A program made the position numbers and the translations under genes. A DNA stretch of 55,053 nucleotides from Leishmania donovani (lineage: Eukaryota; Euglenozoa; Kinetoplastea; Trypanosomatida; Trypanosomatidae), in assembly GCF_000227135.1 (NCBI RefSeq), contig NC_018232.1:372716-427768 (forward strand). Reading direction: 5' to 3'. Shown piece by piece: positions 47,867 to 55,053 of this stretch. How positions within the stretch are numbered: position 1 is the stretch's first letter; each line of letters starts with the position of its first letter. The notes beneath the pieces were generated by a model that was not told the DNA's origin, did no database searches, and saw only the letters and a list, made by a program, of their open reading frames with translations.

Positions 47867-48940
47867 CTATTGAGCGTACGGCACCGTGCTCACGTACTCG
47901 TGCAGGCGGCTGCGCATCTGCTGCACGACGCAGTCGGCGATCCACTGAAGGTTGTTGATCTCCAGCTCCTTCAGCTTCACGTAGGCGTAGAAGACACCGT
48001 ACTGAAACTGCCGCGTCATAGCGTCGTTGTACATGACCACCGACATCTCGACAAACCGCCGCTCCAGCGACTTCTTGCACGCTGAGTCCATTGCCCGGCT
48101 GCCCTCGTCGAGCAGCTCAAAGTAATTTGCGAAGCGGCGTAGGCGATCGCGCAGCTGATCCTCGTTCTCGCTCTCCGCGATGTCATCGTGGATGTCGACG
48201 AGGGAGCCGATGCTCGGGAACACCTTGCGGCGGTCCACCGGCGTGATCTCTCGCATGCCGAGGGTGTTCAGAGTGAAGGTGAGAACCATGCGATCTGCCT
48301 CGGCGTCCAGCAGCGGGCACATCACCTCGCGCGTCTCCCCACCGAGGTTATAACAGAAGTCGTAGAACTGCTCGTAGTAGTTCTTCATGAGGATGCCGCG
48401 GATGTACTCCACCGAGAGCTCATCCAAGTCGCGCTCGAAGCCGCCCTCGGCGCTGAAAAAGCGGCCCACCGGACTGTCGATGAGCACCACCTCGAACATC
48501 TCCTGCACGTCCGAGGCAGCGATCAGCGTCGGCATCTCCGGAAAGACGCCGAGGGGGTGGCACTTGGTTAGCAGCTCGAGGTTGGCGCGGCCGCTGCGCT
48601 TCGCCACAATCAGCTTCAGCACGTTCGACAGCATGTACTCGTAGCTGATAAAGTCGAGAAACTGACAGAGCGGCGGCTCCGCCCAGGAGCGCAGCTCTTT
48701 GAACTGCTTTAAGAGCACCTCCTGCGCGCGATCGACGATGATGCGGGAGGTCAGCGTGCCCTCCTGCTGCAGAAAGTTGCCATAGTCGGTGATCTGCAGC
48801 TGGCTCTTCATGTCACCGAGGTTGTCGCACTGGCAGAGGTTGTTGTACTCGTCGACGCGGAGAAGGGCGTCGCGGTAGCCGTGTACCATGGCCTCGAGGT
48901 GGCCCTCGTGCACGTTGTAGTCCATCATAGTGCGCCCCAT
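47867..48940 (-). CDS. V-type H+-ATPase V0 subunit d
   Basis: 357 residues from the ATG at 48940; upstream open codons to 49045 are Arg/Pro/Thr-rich UTR translation. Known: subunit d caps the V0 c-ring and joins it to the central stalk of the vacuolar proton pump, which acidifies acidocalcisomes, lysosome-like and endosomal compartments in trypanosomatids. Seen: the family blocks NVHEGHLEAMVHGYRDALL (8-27), YNNLCQCDNLGDMKSQLQITDYGNFLQ (about 32-58), SYEYMLSNVLKLI (about 98-110), CHPLGVFPEM (about 126-135), LIDSPVGRFF (about 153-162) and DRRKVFPSIGSL near 250. The C-terminus is conserved in style (LKELEINNLQWIADCVVQQM). Length is near human ATP6V0D1 (351). No sign of damage. Confidence 0.94.
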   Translation of the reverse strand: MGRTMMDYNVHEGHLEAMVHGYRDALLRVDEYNNLCQCDNLGDMKSQLQITDYGNFLQQEGTLTSRIIVDRAQEVLLKQFKELRSWAEPPLCQFLDFISYEYMLSNVLKLIVAKRSGRANLELLTKCHPLGVFPEMPTLIAASDVQEMFEVVLIDSPVGRFFSAEGGFERDLDELSVEYIRGILMKNYYEQFYDFCYNLGGETREVMCPLLDAEADRMVLTFTLNTLGMREITPVDRRKVFPSIGSLVDIHDDIAESENEDQLRDRLRRFANYFELLDEGSRAMDSACKKSLERRFVEMSVVMYNDAMTRQFQYGVFYAYVKLKELEINNLQWIADCVVQQMRSRLHEYVSTVPYAQ

Positions 48941-49680
48941 TTTTTCGAACACAGCCGTGTGCGTTGGTGTCCTTGCCGACCTTCGTGTCCTACGCAGAAG
49001 AGGGAGGGGTCCGGGCGACAGAGGGCGGACGACGTCGGGGAGCAACCGCTAATCTGTGGGTATAGGGGAGGGGTACGTAGGTGGCGAGGGAGAGATGCTA
49101 AGAGAGGGAGCGAGACGGCGTGCAGGCGGTGCCATGCCCATGTTGCATGAGAGTGCATGTGCAACGGGATGGTGGTAGTGAGGATGATGAGGGGTCAGAT
49201 AGAAGTGGAACGCACGCATAGAGAGAAGCAGAAGCGGAGGTCGGCGTTGCCTCTCCCTCCCGCCTTCATAGACAAGCGCTGAACACCCATGCGCGTTATG
49301 GGTGTCCGCTAGAGGCTGCGCCCCTCCCCCTGTAGAGATGCGACCATCCTGTGGTCTGTCCTCCAAACCCACAGGACACGCACATCCGTACGTCATATCA
49401 AATGTGAGGCGTATCTATGTGTGCGTAGTAGTGGTGGGGCTGCAGCTGCACTTGACTTTGGGTGCTGGATGGGGGTGTGCCGAGAGAGAGACGACGGCTG
49501 CGCACAGAAGTCAGCGGTTGAAATATGGGGAGTGGGGGAACGGGTATGGCGTCGAGGAGACGGGCACCGATGGGCAGCCTTCGTGCTCCTCCCTCCCATC
49601 TCAGCGTACACCATGGCCGCCCCCCCCCCCCCCCCCACACACACAGACACACTCAGTACCATGTGTGCACCGCGACAGGC
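48941..49680. other. Intergenic: LRR gene 3' UTR and V-ATPase d 5' region
   Basis: 0.74 kb with a poly-C run at 49620-49636 running into a short CA repeat. No gene. Confidence 0.55.
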
Positions 49681-52431
49681 TCACAAGCCGTTCGAGGGCG
49701 GCAACTGCAGCGGCACGGACAAAGTCGGCTGAGGCGGTGCCGCCTGTGCCGCTAAATCGTTCAGCATTTGCACCTGTGCATGCAGCCGCCGGATCTCGAG
49801 TTGCGCCTTGCTCAACTCAGCTTGCGCCTCCTGCTGAGCGAGTGCTGCCGTCTTCTTCAGCTCTCGTATCGTGGTCTCTTGGCGCTGCAGCACGCACGTC
49901 TGGTCGTGAGTTTGGCGCTGAAGTTCACGATAGCGACGGCGCAGCTCAACAACTTCAGCGCGCAGGAGCTGCAGCTCCACCGCATCTGCAGAGAGCGACG
50001 CCGTTGCGGCGTGCGAGACTGCTGCCGTGCCACTGCCGGCGGTGACATCAAGGTGCGCCACTGCAGTTCCACTGTACCTGGCACTCTGGTCGGCGACAGG
50101 CCCCGGCTGCCGCTGATGGCCCCGACCCTGGAAAAGCCGGTATCCCACCGTCGACGTTTCCGCTCGGCAGCTACTGCTGGAGGTGCTCAGAGCGTCCTGT
50201 GATGCTTCCACAACTGCCGCTCTCGGTGGCGTAGGCGGCGCTGAGGACTGAGCCATCCGTGTCGCCGGCTGCTGCGCCGCTGGCGGCGACGGGCCGCCCC
50301 CGCTACTCAAGACGCTGGCGTCCACACCGACGGAAGTATCGCGGGTCCATCGAGGCGGCGGCGTGAGAAAGATGGCACGAGAGGCATCTGCGCCTGCGGC
50401 CATCGCCACAGCCGTGTGTGCGTCGCCCCCGTTGCGTGAGTTGCTAGAGGGAGGTGGGCTGTGACCGCTGCCTGCTCTGTTCGGCGTTGGCGACACGGCA
50501 GCGCGCTTCGCATAAAGGCCCGGCGCCGACGCCGGCACCTCCAGCATCTCACCCAGGCGAGCACCGCGCTGCTGGAGCGCTGCGGCCAACACAGTAAGCT
50601 CGCCGCCACGCAAGTGAACGGTACACGGTTGCGGTGCCTTCTCCACAACAACGCGGGCGTCCACAGGGGAGAAGAGAGAGAACATCGTTGCGGTGGCCGG
50701 CGCCGACGACGATGGCGCGGTGCACTGCCAACGATCGGCGAGGGAGGTCAGAAGGGCATCCATGGAACGTTGCGCAGCGGCCAGGCTCGGAAAGGCGGCT
50801 GCACTCGCCAAAGGCGAGGGGCCCCGGAACGCGGCACTCAGCGTGCGAGAGGCGTAGTTCAAGCGAAACTGCACAGACGATAGCACAGACCTGTCGTCGT
50901 CCCCCACGGTTGTCCTCACGGGCCGCTGCTGCTCTCTCGCTTCATCGCTCTGGCGGTCGCTTGCCGGCTCGATCGTCGGCCGCCGCGCTGACCTCGCGAG
51001 CTCATCCGCCAGCGATCCGTTCACCAAGCATGGGTTGCCGCTCATATCGAGACACCGCAGGCGGGCTAGTGCCGGGGCACACGTGACGGCGGCAGCGGAG
51101 GAAGGGGAAGGGGAGGAAGGCCAGCGTATCGGAGTGAAGAGCCGGCGAACATCACGAGCGTCTTCGATGTAGTTGTGCGACAGATCCAGGTGCGTCAGAG
51201 CCGTGCACCACGGGCGCAGAAGAGGGTGCGTTGACGAGGGCGCTCCACCCTGTGCAGTTCCGATTTCAGCGTCTGCCGACTCCACCCACACGATCCCCGG
51301 CAGAGAACGCCCACGCAGGCGGTTGTGCGAAAGGATGAGCACGACGCCGACCTTGTCGCTGTCTACGGTGCCAGAGCCTGACTTGGCGCCAGGCAACAGC
51401 GGAGAGGCATCCGCCGCTGCAGGTGCTGCTACCGGTTGAGAGTACGCATGCGCCCCAGTGGCGGCCGACGCGCAGGCGCTAAGCGAGATGGTCGTCTCGC
51501 CCACGTCAAGCTGGATCGACGTCTCGGCGCTTCGCGACGGACGCGTCGCGAAGCTGCGGGCGCCTCCTAGAGACCGATCCGAGGGTGGCTGCTGCTGTTG
51601 CTGACGTGAGCAGCAGGTACGGTAGTGGTGGTTTGGATGCCCGGCCCCGCCAGGCGCGTGGGAGCGCTGATGCGTTTCTGCACCCACCGAGGACTGGAGG
51701 CTGATAGGGATAGACGCGGTGGAGATAGGCGTATGACCTTCGTTGTCGTCACCGTCGACGTGCTCAAAGGCAATTTCTTCGCTTTCCTTCGCCGCCGTGC
51801 CATCAGCTATCAGCTCCGCAGCTAGGGCGACACCTTCCAGGGCAGATGCCCCCCCGTGCGAGGGCTCGGCTGTGCTCTCCGAGGCCACTTTATGAAGAAC
51901 ATCATATGCGGTGGGGCTATTCAGAGAGGCAGCTTCCCGAGACGGTGTCGCGAGCATCAGCGGAAGCCCCTGCAGCGACTCAATGGAGTTGTAGGAGAGG
52001 TCCACGTAAGCCAATCGCCTGCACGCCTGCATGCCATCCACGGATGTGAGCGCGTTGTGCGTGGCGATAAGAACAGTCAGCGTATCAGCTGCGCCGCCCA
52101 GCCCCACTAAGCTGCACAACTGATTGTGATTGACCAGGAGATGTGTGAGGGAGGTGAAGGGGCGCAGCGCGCTGCTCTCCTCCTCCAGCGACATGTGCGA
52201 CGCGCCGGCCGATGCCGTACCTAAAGACGAAGACACCGCCGTATCGGTATCAGCAGCAACACGGACGTCGCCTTGGCTGGAGTGCGCGAAGGGCCGCTGC
52301 AGGTTACGGAGATGATTGTGGCTGAGGTTCAGCTTCACCGTGGTGGGGATTGCGGCCGCCTTGAGGCCATAGATACGCGAGTGCACCTCCCCCAGCTCGT
52401 AGATGTTGCGCCGTTCGAGTGAGACATGCAT
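49681..52431 (-). CDS. Leucine-rich-repeat protein with C-terminal coiled coil
   Basis: 916 residues from the ATG at 52431. The frame is open to 52788, but the extra 119 residues are Pro/Leu/Ser-rich and include the pyrimidine tract used for splicing. Seen: N-terminal LRRs with LxxLxLSHNxL-type cores at about 32-44, 95-107, 119-130 and 141-155; further isolated units (VLILSHNRL, LTHLDLSHNYI, LRCLDMSGNPC) separated by long Ser/Ala/Pro-rich insertions; and a C-terminal heptad-rich coiled coil (about 810-895) with many Glu, Gln, Arg and Leu. Known: LRR proteins of this build in protists are frequent in the cytoskeleton, basal body and axoneme. Inference: a cytoskeletal or flagellar scaffold; no named orthologue recognised. 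The fold is unusually dispersed because insertions exceed the LRRs in length. Confidence 0.8.
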   Translation of the reverse strand: MHVSLERRNIYELGEVHSRIYGLKAAAIPTTVKLNLSHNHLRNLQRPFAHSSQGDVRVAADTDTAVSSSLGTASAGASHMSLEEESSALRPFTSLTHLLVNHNQLCSLVGLGGAADTLTVLIATHNALTSVDGMQACRRLAYVDLSYNSIESLQGLPLMLATPSREAASLNSPTAYDVLHKVASESTAEPSHGGASALEGVALAAELIADGTAAKESEEIAFEHVDGDDNEGHTPISTASIPISLQSSVGAETHQRSHAPGGAGHPNHHYRTCCSRQQQQQPPSDRSLGGARSFATRPSRSAETSIQLDVGETTISLSACASAATGAHAYSQPVAAPAAADASPLLPGAKSGSGTVDSDKVGVVLILSHNRLRGRSLPGIVWVESADAEIGTAQGGAPSSTHPLLRPWCTALTHLDLSHNYIEDARDVRRLFTPIRWPSSPSPSSAAAVTCAPALARLRCLDMSGNPCLVNGSLADELARSARRPTIEPASDRQSDEAREQQRPVRTTVGDDDRSVLSSVQFRLNYASRTLSAAFRGPSPLASAAAFPSLAAAQRSMDALLTSLADRWQCTAPSSSAPATATMFSLFSPVDARVVVEKAPQPCTVHLRGGELTVLAAALQQRGARLGEMLEVPASAPGLYAKRAAVSPTPNRAGSGHSPPPSSNSRNGGDAHTAVAMAAGADASRAIFLTPPPRWTRDTSVGVDASVLSSGGGPSPPAAQQPATRMAQSSAPPTPPRAAVVEASQDALSTSSSSCRAETSTVGYRLFQGRGHQRQPGPVADQSARYSGTAVAHLDVTAGSGTAAVSHAATASLSADAVELQLLRAEVVELRRRYRELQRQTHDQTCVLQRQETTIRELKKTAALAQQEAQAELSKAQLEIRRLHAQVQMLNDLAAQAAPPQPTLSVPLQLPPSNGL

Positions 52432-52450
52432 GACGCTGATGGTGCTGCCG

Positions 52451-52514
52451 CTGGGTCGATACAGTGAGGAGGGGAGGGGAGGGGAGGGGAGGGAAGGGAG
52501 AGAGGAAAGGGAGG
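52451..52514 (-). promoter_or_regulatory. Predicted trans-splice acceptor / GGGGA repeat
   Basis: The plus strand at 52466-52514 is uninterrupted purine made of GGGGA units; on the transcribed minus strand this is a pure C/T tract. The first AG after it is at 52452-52451, giving a 19-base 5' UTR for the LRR gene. The G-rich strand could form a quadruplex. Confidence 0.6.
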
Positions 52515-53429
52515 CCACAAGAGAAATGAGCGCGAGAGCAGCTGCCCGGCAATGTCCAGCAGAGGGTGGGTGAAGGGTATGGGGCAGTGTTGGTGGAACG
52601 CGCAGGACAGGAGAGCCTATATGTTCGCACAAGTACACGAGCCTATGATTGGCGTAATGTGGAGGGGTGGGTAACCCTGAGATGGTGATGGGAACCGCCG
52701 GCAGCAGGAGGGAGAGGGGGATCGAGCAAGCGTCCGTGTGCCGGGGTTGCCGAGCGTGTAGGGAGGGGAAGGCAGAGGCACAGCACACAATGCAGCCACC
52801 TCACGTCTTTTACGAGCCACGTTGGATGGCAAAAGGCGGGATAGAGCGGTGGAGAGGGAGGGGGAGTGGTGGCTGTTGTGGTGATGCTGGGGATGGGAGG
52901 GGAGCACAAGGGGAGAGGAAAGGGCCCTGCACTGTACGCAGCTGGCATCTCGGGGGAGGGGTGGGAGGTGTGAGCAGCGGCGGCGCGTCTGAGCCCTTTG
53001 AAGACGTGCGAACGTGCGTGCTGAAGCCACTGTGTAGTGTCCGCAAAACAATGTGGGCGCTCATCTACACGTGTGGGTGTGCTCGCTTCAGAATTGCTGA
53101 GGAGGGCGGCGCGAAAACCAAGGGCGGCACAGGCGGGGGTGGTGGCGGCAGGCCACTGACGCAGCACGCACGCACGCTATAGGCGTCTACGTCAGTCTCC
53201 TACTGAAAGATGACGGGAGGAGGAGGAGGAGGAGAGGGAGGGGGGTGAGCGCGAGGTGGACTTGGCGGGCGATAGTTGGGGTGGATGAGGAGAGTACGGA
53301 TACAAAGCAATACGCATACTAGAACACACCGATGCAAGTGCGCCGACGGGGTCTGCCGAGCCTTCACTGCAGATGCCACATGCACACACACACACACACA
53401 CACACAGACTGCGCTTTCTGCATGCATTT
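52515..53429. other. Intergenic: 3' UTR of the small membrane protein and LRR 5' region
   Basis: 0.9 kb without a gene. It includes a (CA)n microsatellite at 53383-53406 close to the stop codon of the next gene. Confidence 0.55.
53383..53406. repeat. (CA)n microsatellite
   Basis: CA alternation of about 24 bases, starting 23 bases downstream of the stop codon of the minus-strand gene at 53430, hence in its 3' UTR. Confidence 0.93.
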
Positions 53430-53924
53430 TTAGTCACTGCCCGCCGTTTCTCCATCCGGGGCGGCCTGCGCTGACGCATCTTCACCGTGTCCGTACCGCG
53501 CCGCTAAACGTCGGCTACGACAGCGGCGCGTTGCCTCTTGCTCCGTCAGCTGCTGCGCCGCCCGCGCTACCTCATCCATGGTCGGTCGGTACCATGAACG
53601 GCGGTTACCCTGGTGTATCGCATTGCCACCCACATCGTCATCGCTGCTGCGACTGCCATCGGATGAGCTGCTGCTTGATGTGGCGTAGTCGTTGCTGTCC
53701 ACAGCACGATACTCCGAGGCGTAGCGGACGCGGCTGTGAGCACGATCGATACAGCGGGAGATGACCCACATAACCAGGAGGGCCGGAATGCCGAGGAGGA
53801 CGAGAAGCATTAAGATGTCCTCGTCATCCTCGACGAGAGAGCGGGAGATGGCCTTGAGGCCGTGGATGGCGCCACCGCCGTGCCCCCGGGCCATGTCCAG
53901 CAGGTGCTCAGCAAAGCGCGACAT
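53430..53924 (-). CDS. Small single-pass membrane protein, hypothetical
   Basis: 164 residues from the ATG at 53924. Further ATGs upstream (for example 54068) lie in a Ser/Pro/Thr-rich stretch that looks like UTR, so this start is preferred but not certain. Family not recognised. Seen: an N-terminal segment with a possible amphipathic helix (1-30), an acidic VEDDED spot, one strong hydrophobic helix at about 38-58 (ILMLLVLLGIPALLVMWVI), then a hydrophilic region with a Ser/Asp run (80-97) and an Arg-rich helical C-terminus. Inference: type II-like or tail-oriented membrane protein with a cytosolic phosphorylatable Ser/Asp region. Confidence 0.6.
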   Translation of the reverse strand: MSRFAEHLLDMARGHGGGAIHGLKAISRSLVEDDEDILMLLVLLGIPALLVMWVISRCIDRAHSRVRYASEYRAVDSNDYATSSSSSSDGSRSSDDDVGGNAIHQGNRRSWYRPTMDEVARAAQQLTEQEATRRCRSRRLAARYGHGEDASAQAAPDGETAGSD

Positions 53925-54809
53925 CCCGCTGCATGCGCGGCTACGTCGAGCAGGTGAGAAGTAAGAGGGAGGAGGGGATGAGGTGGGGGAGGGGGAGGGG
54001 GAAGAAGACGCCACAACGAGGTACGTGAGTATCTGCCGCCGATGCACCAGCCCTGCGTGCTCGCTCATGTTTGTATGTGTGTGCGCGCGTGTGGAACAGG
54101 TAGAAGATACGGAGACGGTAAAGAACGGTGCGAGTGCGTACGTGATGGACCCTTTGGGGGTCTTCCTTTCAGCTGAGCGCCCGCACACGGCGCCAGCAGT
54201 GGCCGTGCCGCGATGGAGGGGACCAGTGAAGCGGCTTACTCCCTCACCCCACGCCTCGCCAGAAACCCTCTCGTGAGTGGAGGTGGCTCTGTGGTGAACG
54301 TCATGCGCTAGCTACTGCGATGGTGCAAGGAGGAGGGTGAGGCAAAGAGCAGCAACTCACCGCAGCAGAAACACATATGGAGATGGAGGATAGCCACAGT
54401 CGTCTTTCGGCAAGTATGTGTACGTGGGAATGCTCGTGCCTGTGTGTCTGTGCGTCTAAGGATGTGTGTAGCGACAGTGATCTCGGCCATCACGCTGCTC
54501 CCCTCCATTCACCTCCCATACGGCGACAAGAGAGTGGGTGGGGTGGGGGTGGTGGTGGTGGAGACACTACAATACCCTGCTTAAAAAGTAAAACACAACA
54601 ACTCCCGAGGAGGGGGAGGGAGGCAGGCGGAGGCCGTTCCCCGGGGTGGGTACTTGTGGCCGGAGGTGGCCATCGTAGCAGACGTACACCGTTGCTTCCG
54701 CACGAAGCTCAAAAGAAGCAACGACACCAGCATAATCGACCGTTCGTTATGCGTGTGCACTGCGCTCTCCCCTTCTCCTCTCCCTCCTCGCCCCTTCTCC
54801 GGACGTCGC
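53925..54809. other. Intergenic: elongase 3' UTR and membrane-protein 5' region
   Basis: 0.9 kb, with a GGTGGTGG run at 54538-54560 and no supportable gene. Confidence 0.5.
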
Positions 54810-55053
54810 CTACGCCTTCGCCTTGCGCTTCAGCTTGCGCATGTTCTTTCGGTAGAACTGCATGAAGAGGTACAGCAGCGTCATGTGGTAGCACAGCTGC
54901 AGCACCGCCCACTTTTTGGGGATCGGCGAGTGCGCCACGACGGCCAGCACCGCGTGCAGGATGCAAAACGCAAACTGGGCCATCTGCACCTGCGTCAGGT
55001 ACTTCTTGAGCGGGTTCGTGTAGCCGAGGGAGGTGTACAGGTAATGGAAGTAC
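54810..55053 (-). CDS. Fatty-acid elongase (ELO family), C-terminal fragment
   Basis: Only the last 80 codons are in the window; the gene continues beyond the right edge. Seen: it begins FHYLYTSLGYTNPLKKYLTQ, the segment that follows the HxxHH region in ELO proteins, then QMAQFAFCILHAVLAV, a further hydrophobic helix (about residues 48-66 of the fragment), and a Lys/Arg-rich C-terminus (RKNMRKLKRKAKA) like the ER-retrieval tails of the family. Known: ELO condensing enzymes sit in the ER membrane and extend acyl-CoA by two carbons; in trypanosomatids they also carry out much of bulk fatty-acid synthesis, usually from tandem gene arrays. The catalytic histidine box is outside the window. Confidence 0.9.
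   Translation of the reverse strand, partial: YFHYLYTSLGYTNPLKKYLTQVQMAQFAFCILHAVLAVVAHSPIPKKWAVLQLCYHMTLLYLFMQFYRKNMRKLKRKAKA

Noticed and set aside
54630..54680. A possible degenerate SIDER signature (GGGTACTTG ... GGAGGTGGCC).
   Set aside because: Only two short blocks resemble the signature, with no matching element body. Probably chance in GC-rich DNA.
1..55053. tRNA, 5S rRNA, spliced-leader RNA genes or CRISPR arrays.
   Set aside because: I looked for tRNA B-box-like sequences and regularly spaced repeats on both strands and found none with supporting structure; a tRNAscan/Infernal run would be decisive. CRISPR is not expected in a eukaryote.

Overview
The window is nuclear DNA of a trypanosomatid, most likely Leishmania or a close relative. 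It is GC-rich and intron-free. Long single genes lie on one strand for tens of kilobases and then switch strand together, as expected of polycistronic units. Pyrimidine tracts followed by AG, typical of trans-splice acceptors, sit just upstream of several start codons. Intergenic DNA is full of CA/TG, TA and CT/C-rich simple repeats. Two copies of a degenerate SIDER-type retroposon are present, which argues for Leishmania or a near neighbour.

Layout. (1) Positions 1-11733 are a minus-strand unit: a twin CX9C mitochondrial protein, a RING-like zinc finger, a Trm11-type tRNA methyltransferase, the axonemal protein DRC7, a small mitochondrial-type membrane protein and a stomatin-like protein. 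(2) Positions 11734-13188 are a divergent strand-switch region, a likely transcription start zone. (3) Positions 13189-42463 are a plus-strand unit: a repetitive helical protein with a mitochondrial-type N-terminus, an AFG1-like ATPase, an L-type lectin, a MORN-repeat protein, the cohesin subunit Rad21/SCC1, an EEF1A-lysine-methyltransferase-like protein, a large three-RRM protein, a degenerate PPR-like pseudogene and a small membrane protein. (4) Positions 42464-45544 are a convergent strand-switch region, broken by two gaps and holding degenerate sequence. (5) Positions 45545-55053 are a second minus-strand unit: a conserved hypothetical protein, V-ATPase subunit d, a leucine-rich-repeat coiled-coil protein, a small membrane protein and the C-terminus of an ELO fatty-acid elongase running off the edge.

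The most distinctive stretch is about 9.4-17 kb. It is visibly AT-richer than its surroundings, lacks the CA/TG microsatellites, carries an outward-facing SIDER pair around one gene, and holds four successive genes whose products all look mitochondrial. It straddles the divergent switch region.

Two of the four N-gaps (24481-24579 and 25878-25976) are flanked by direct copies of the same sequence that abut the gap exactly. These are almost certainly unmerged contig overlaps, not biological duplications. The apparent second Rad21 5' end at 25847 is therefore an artefact.
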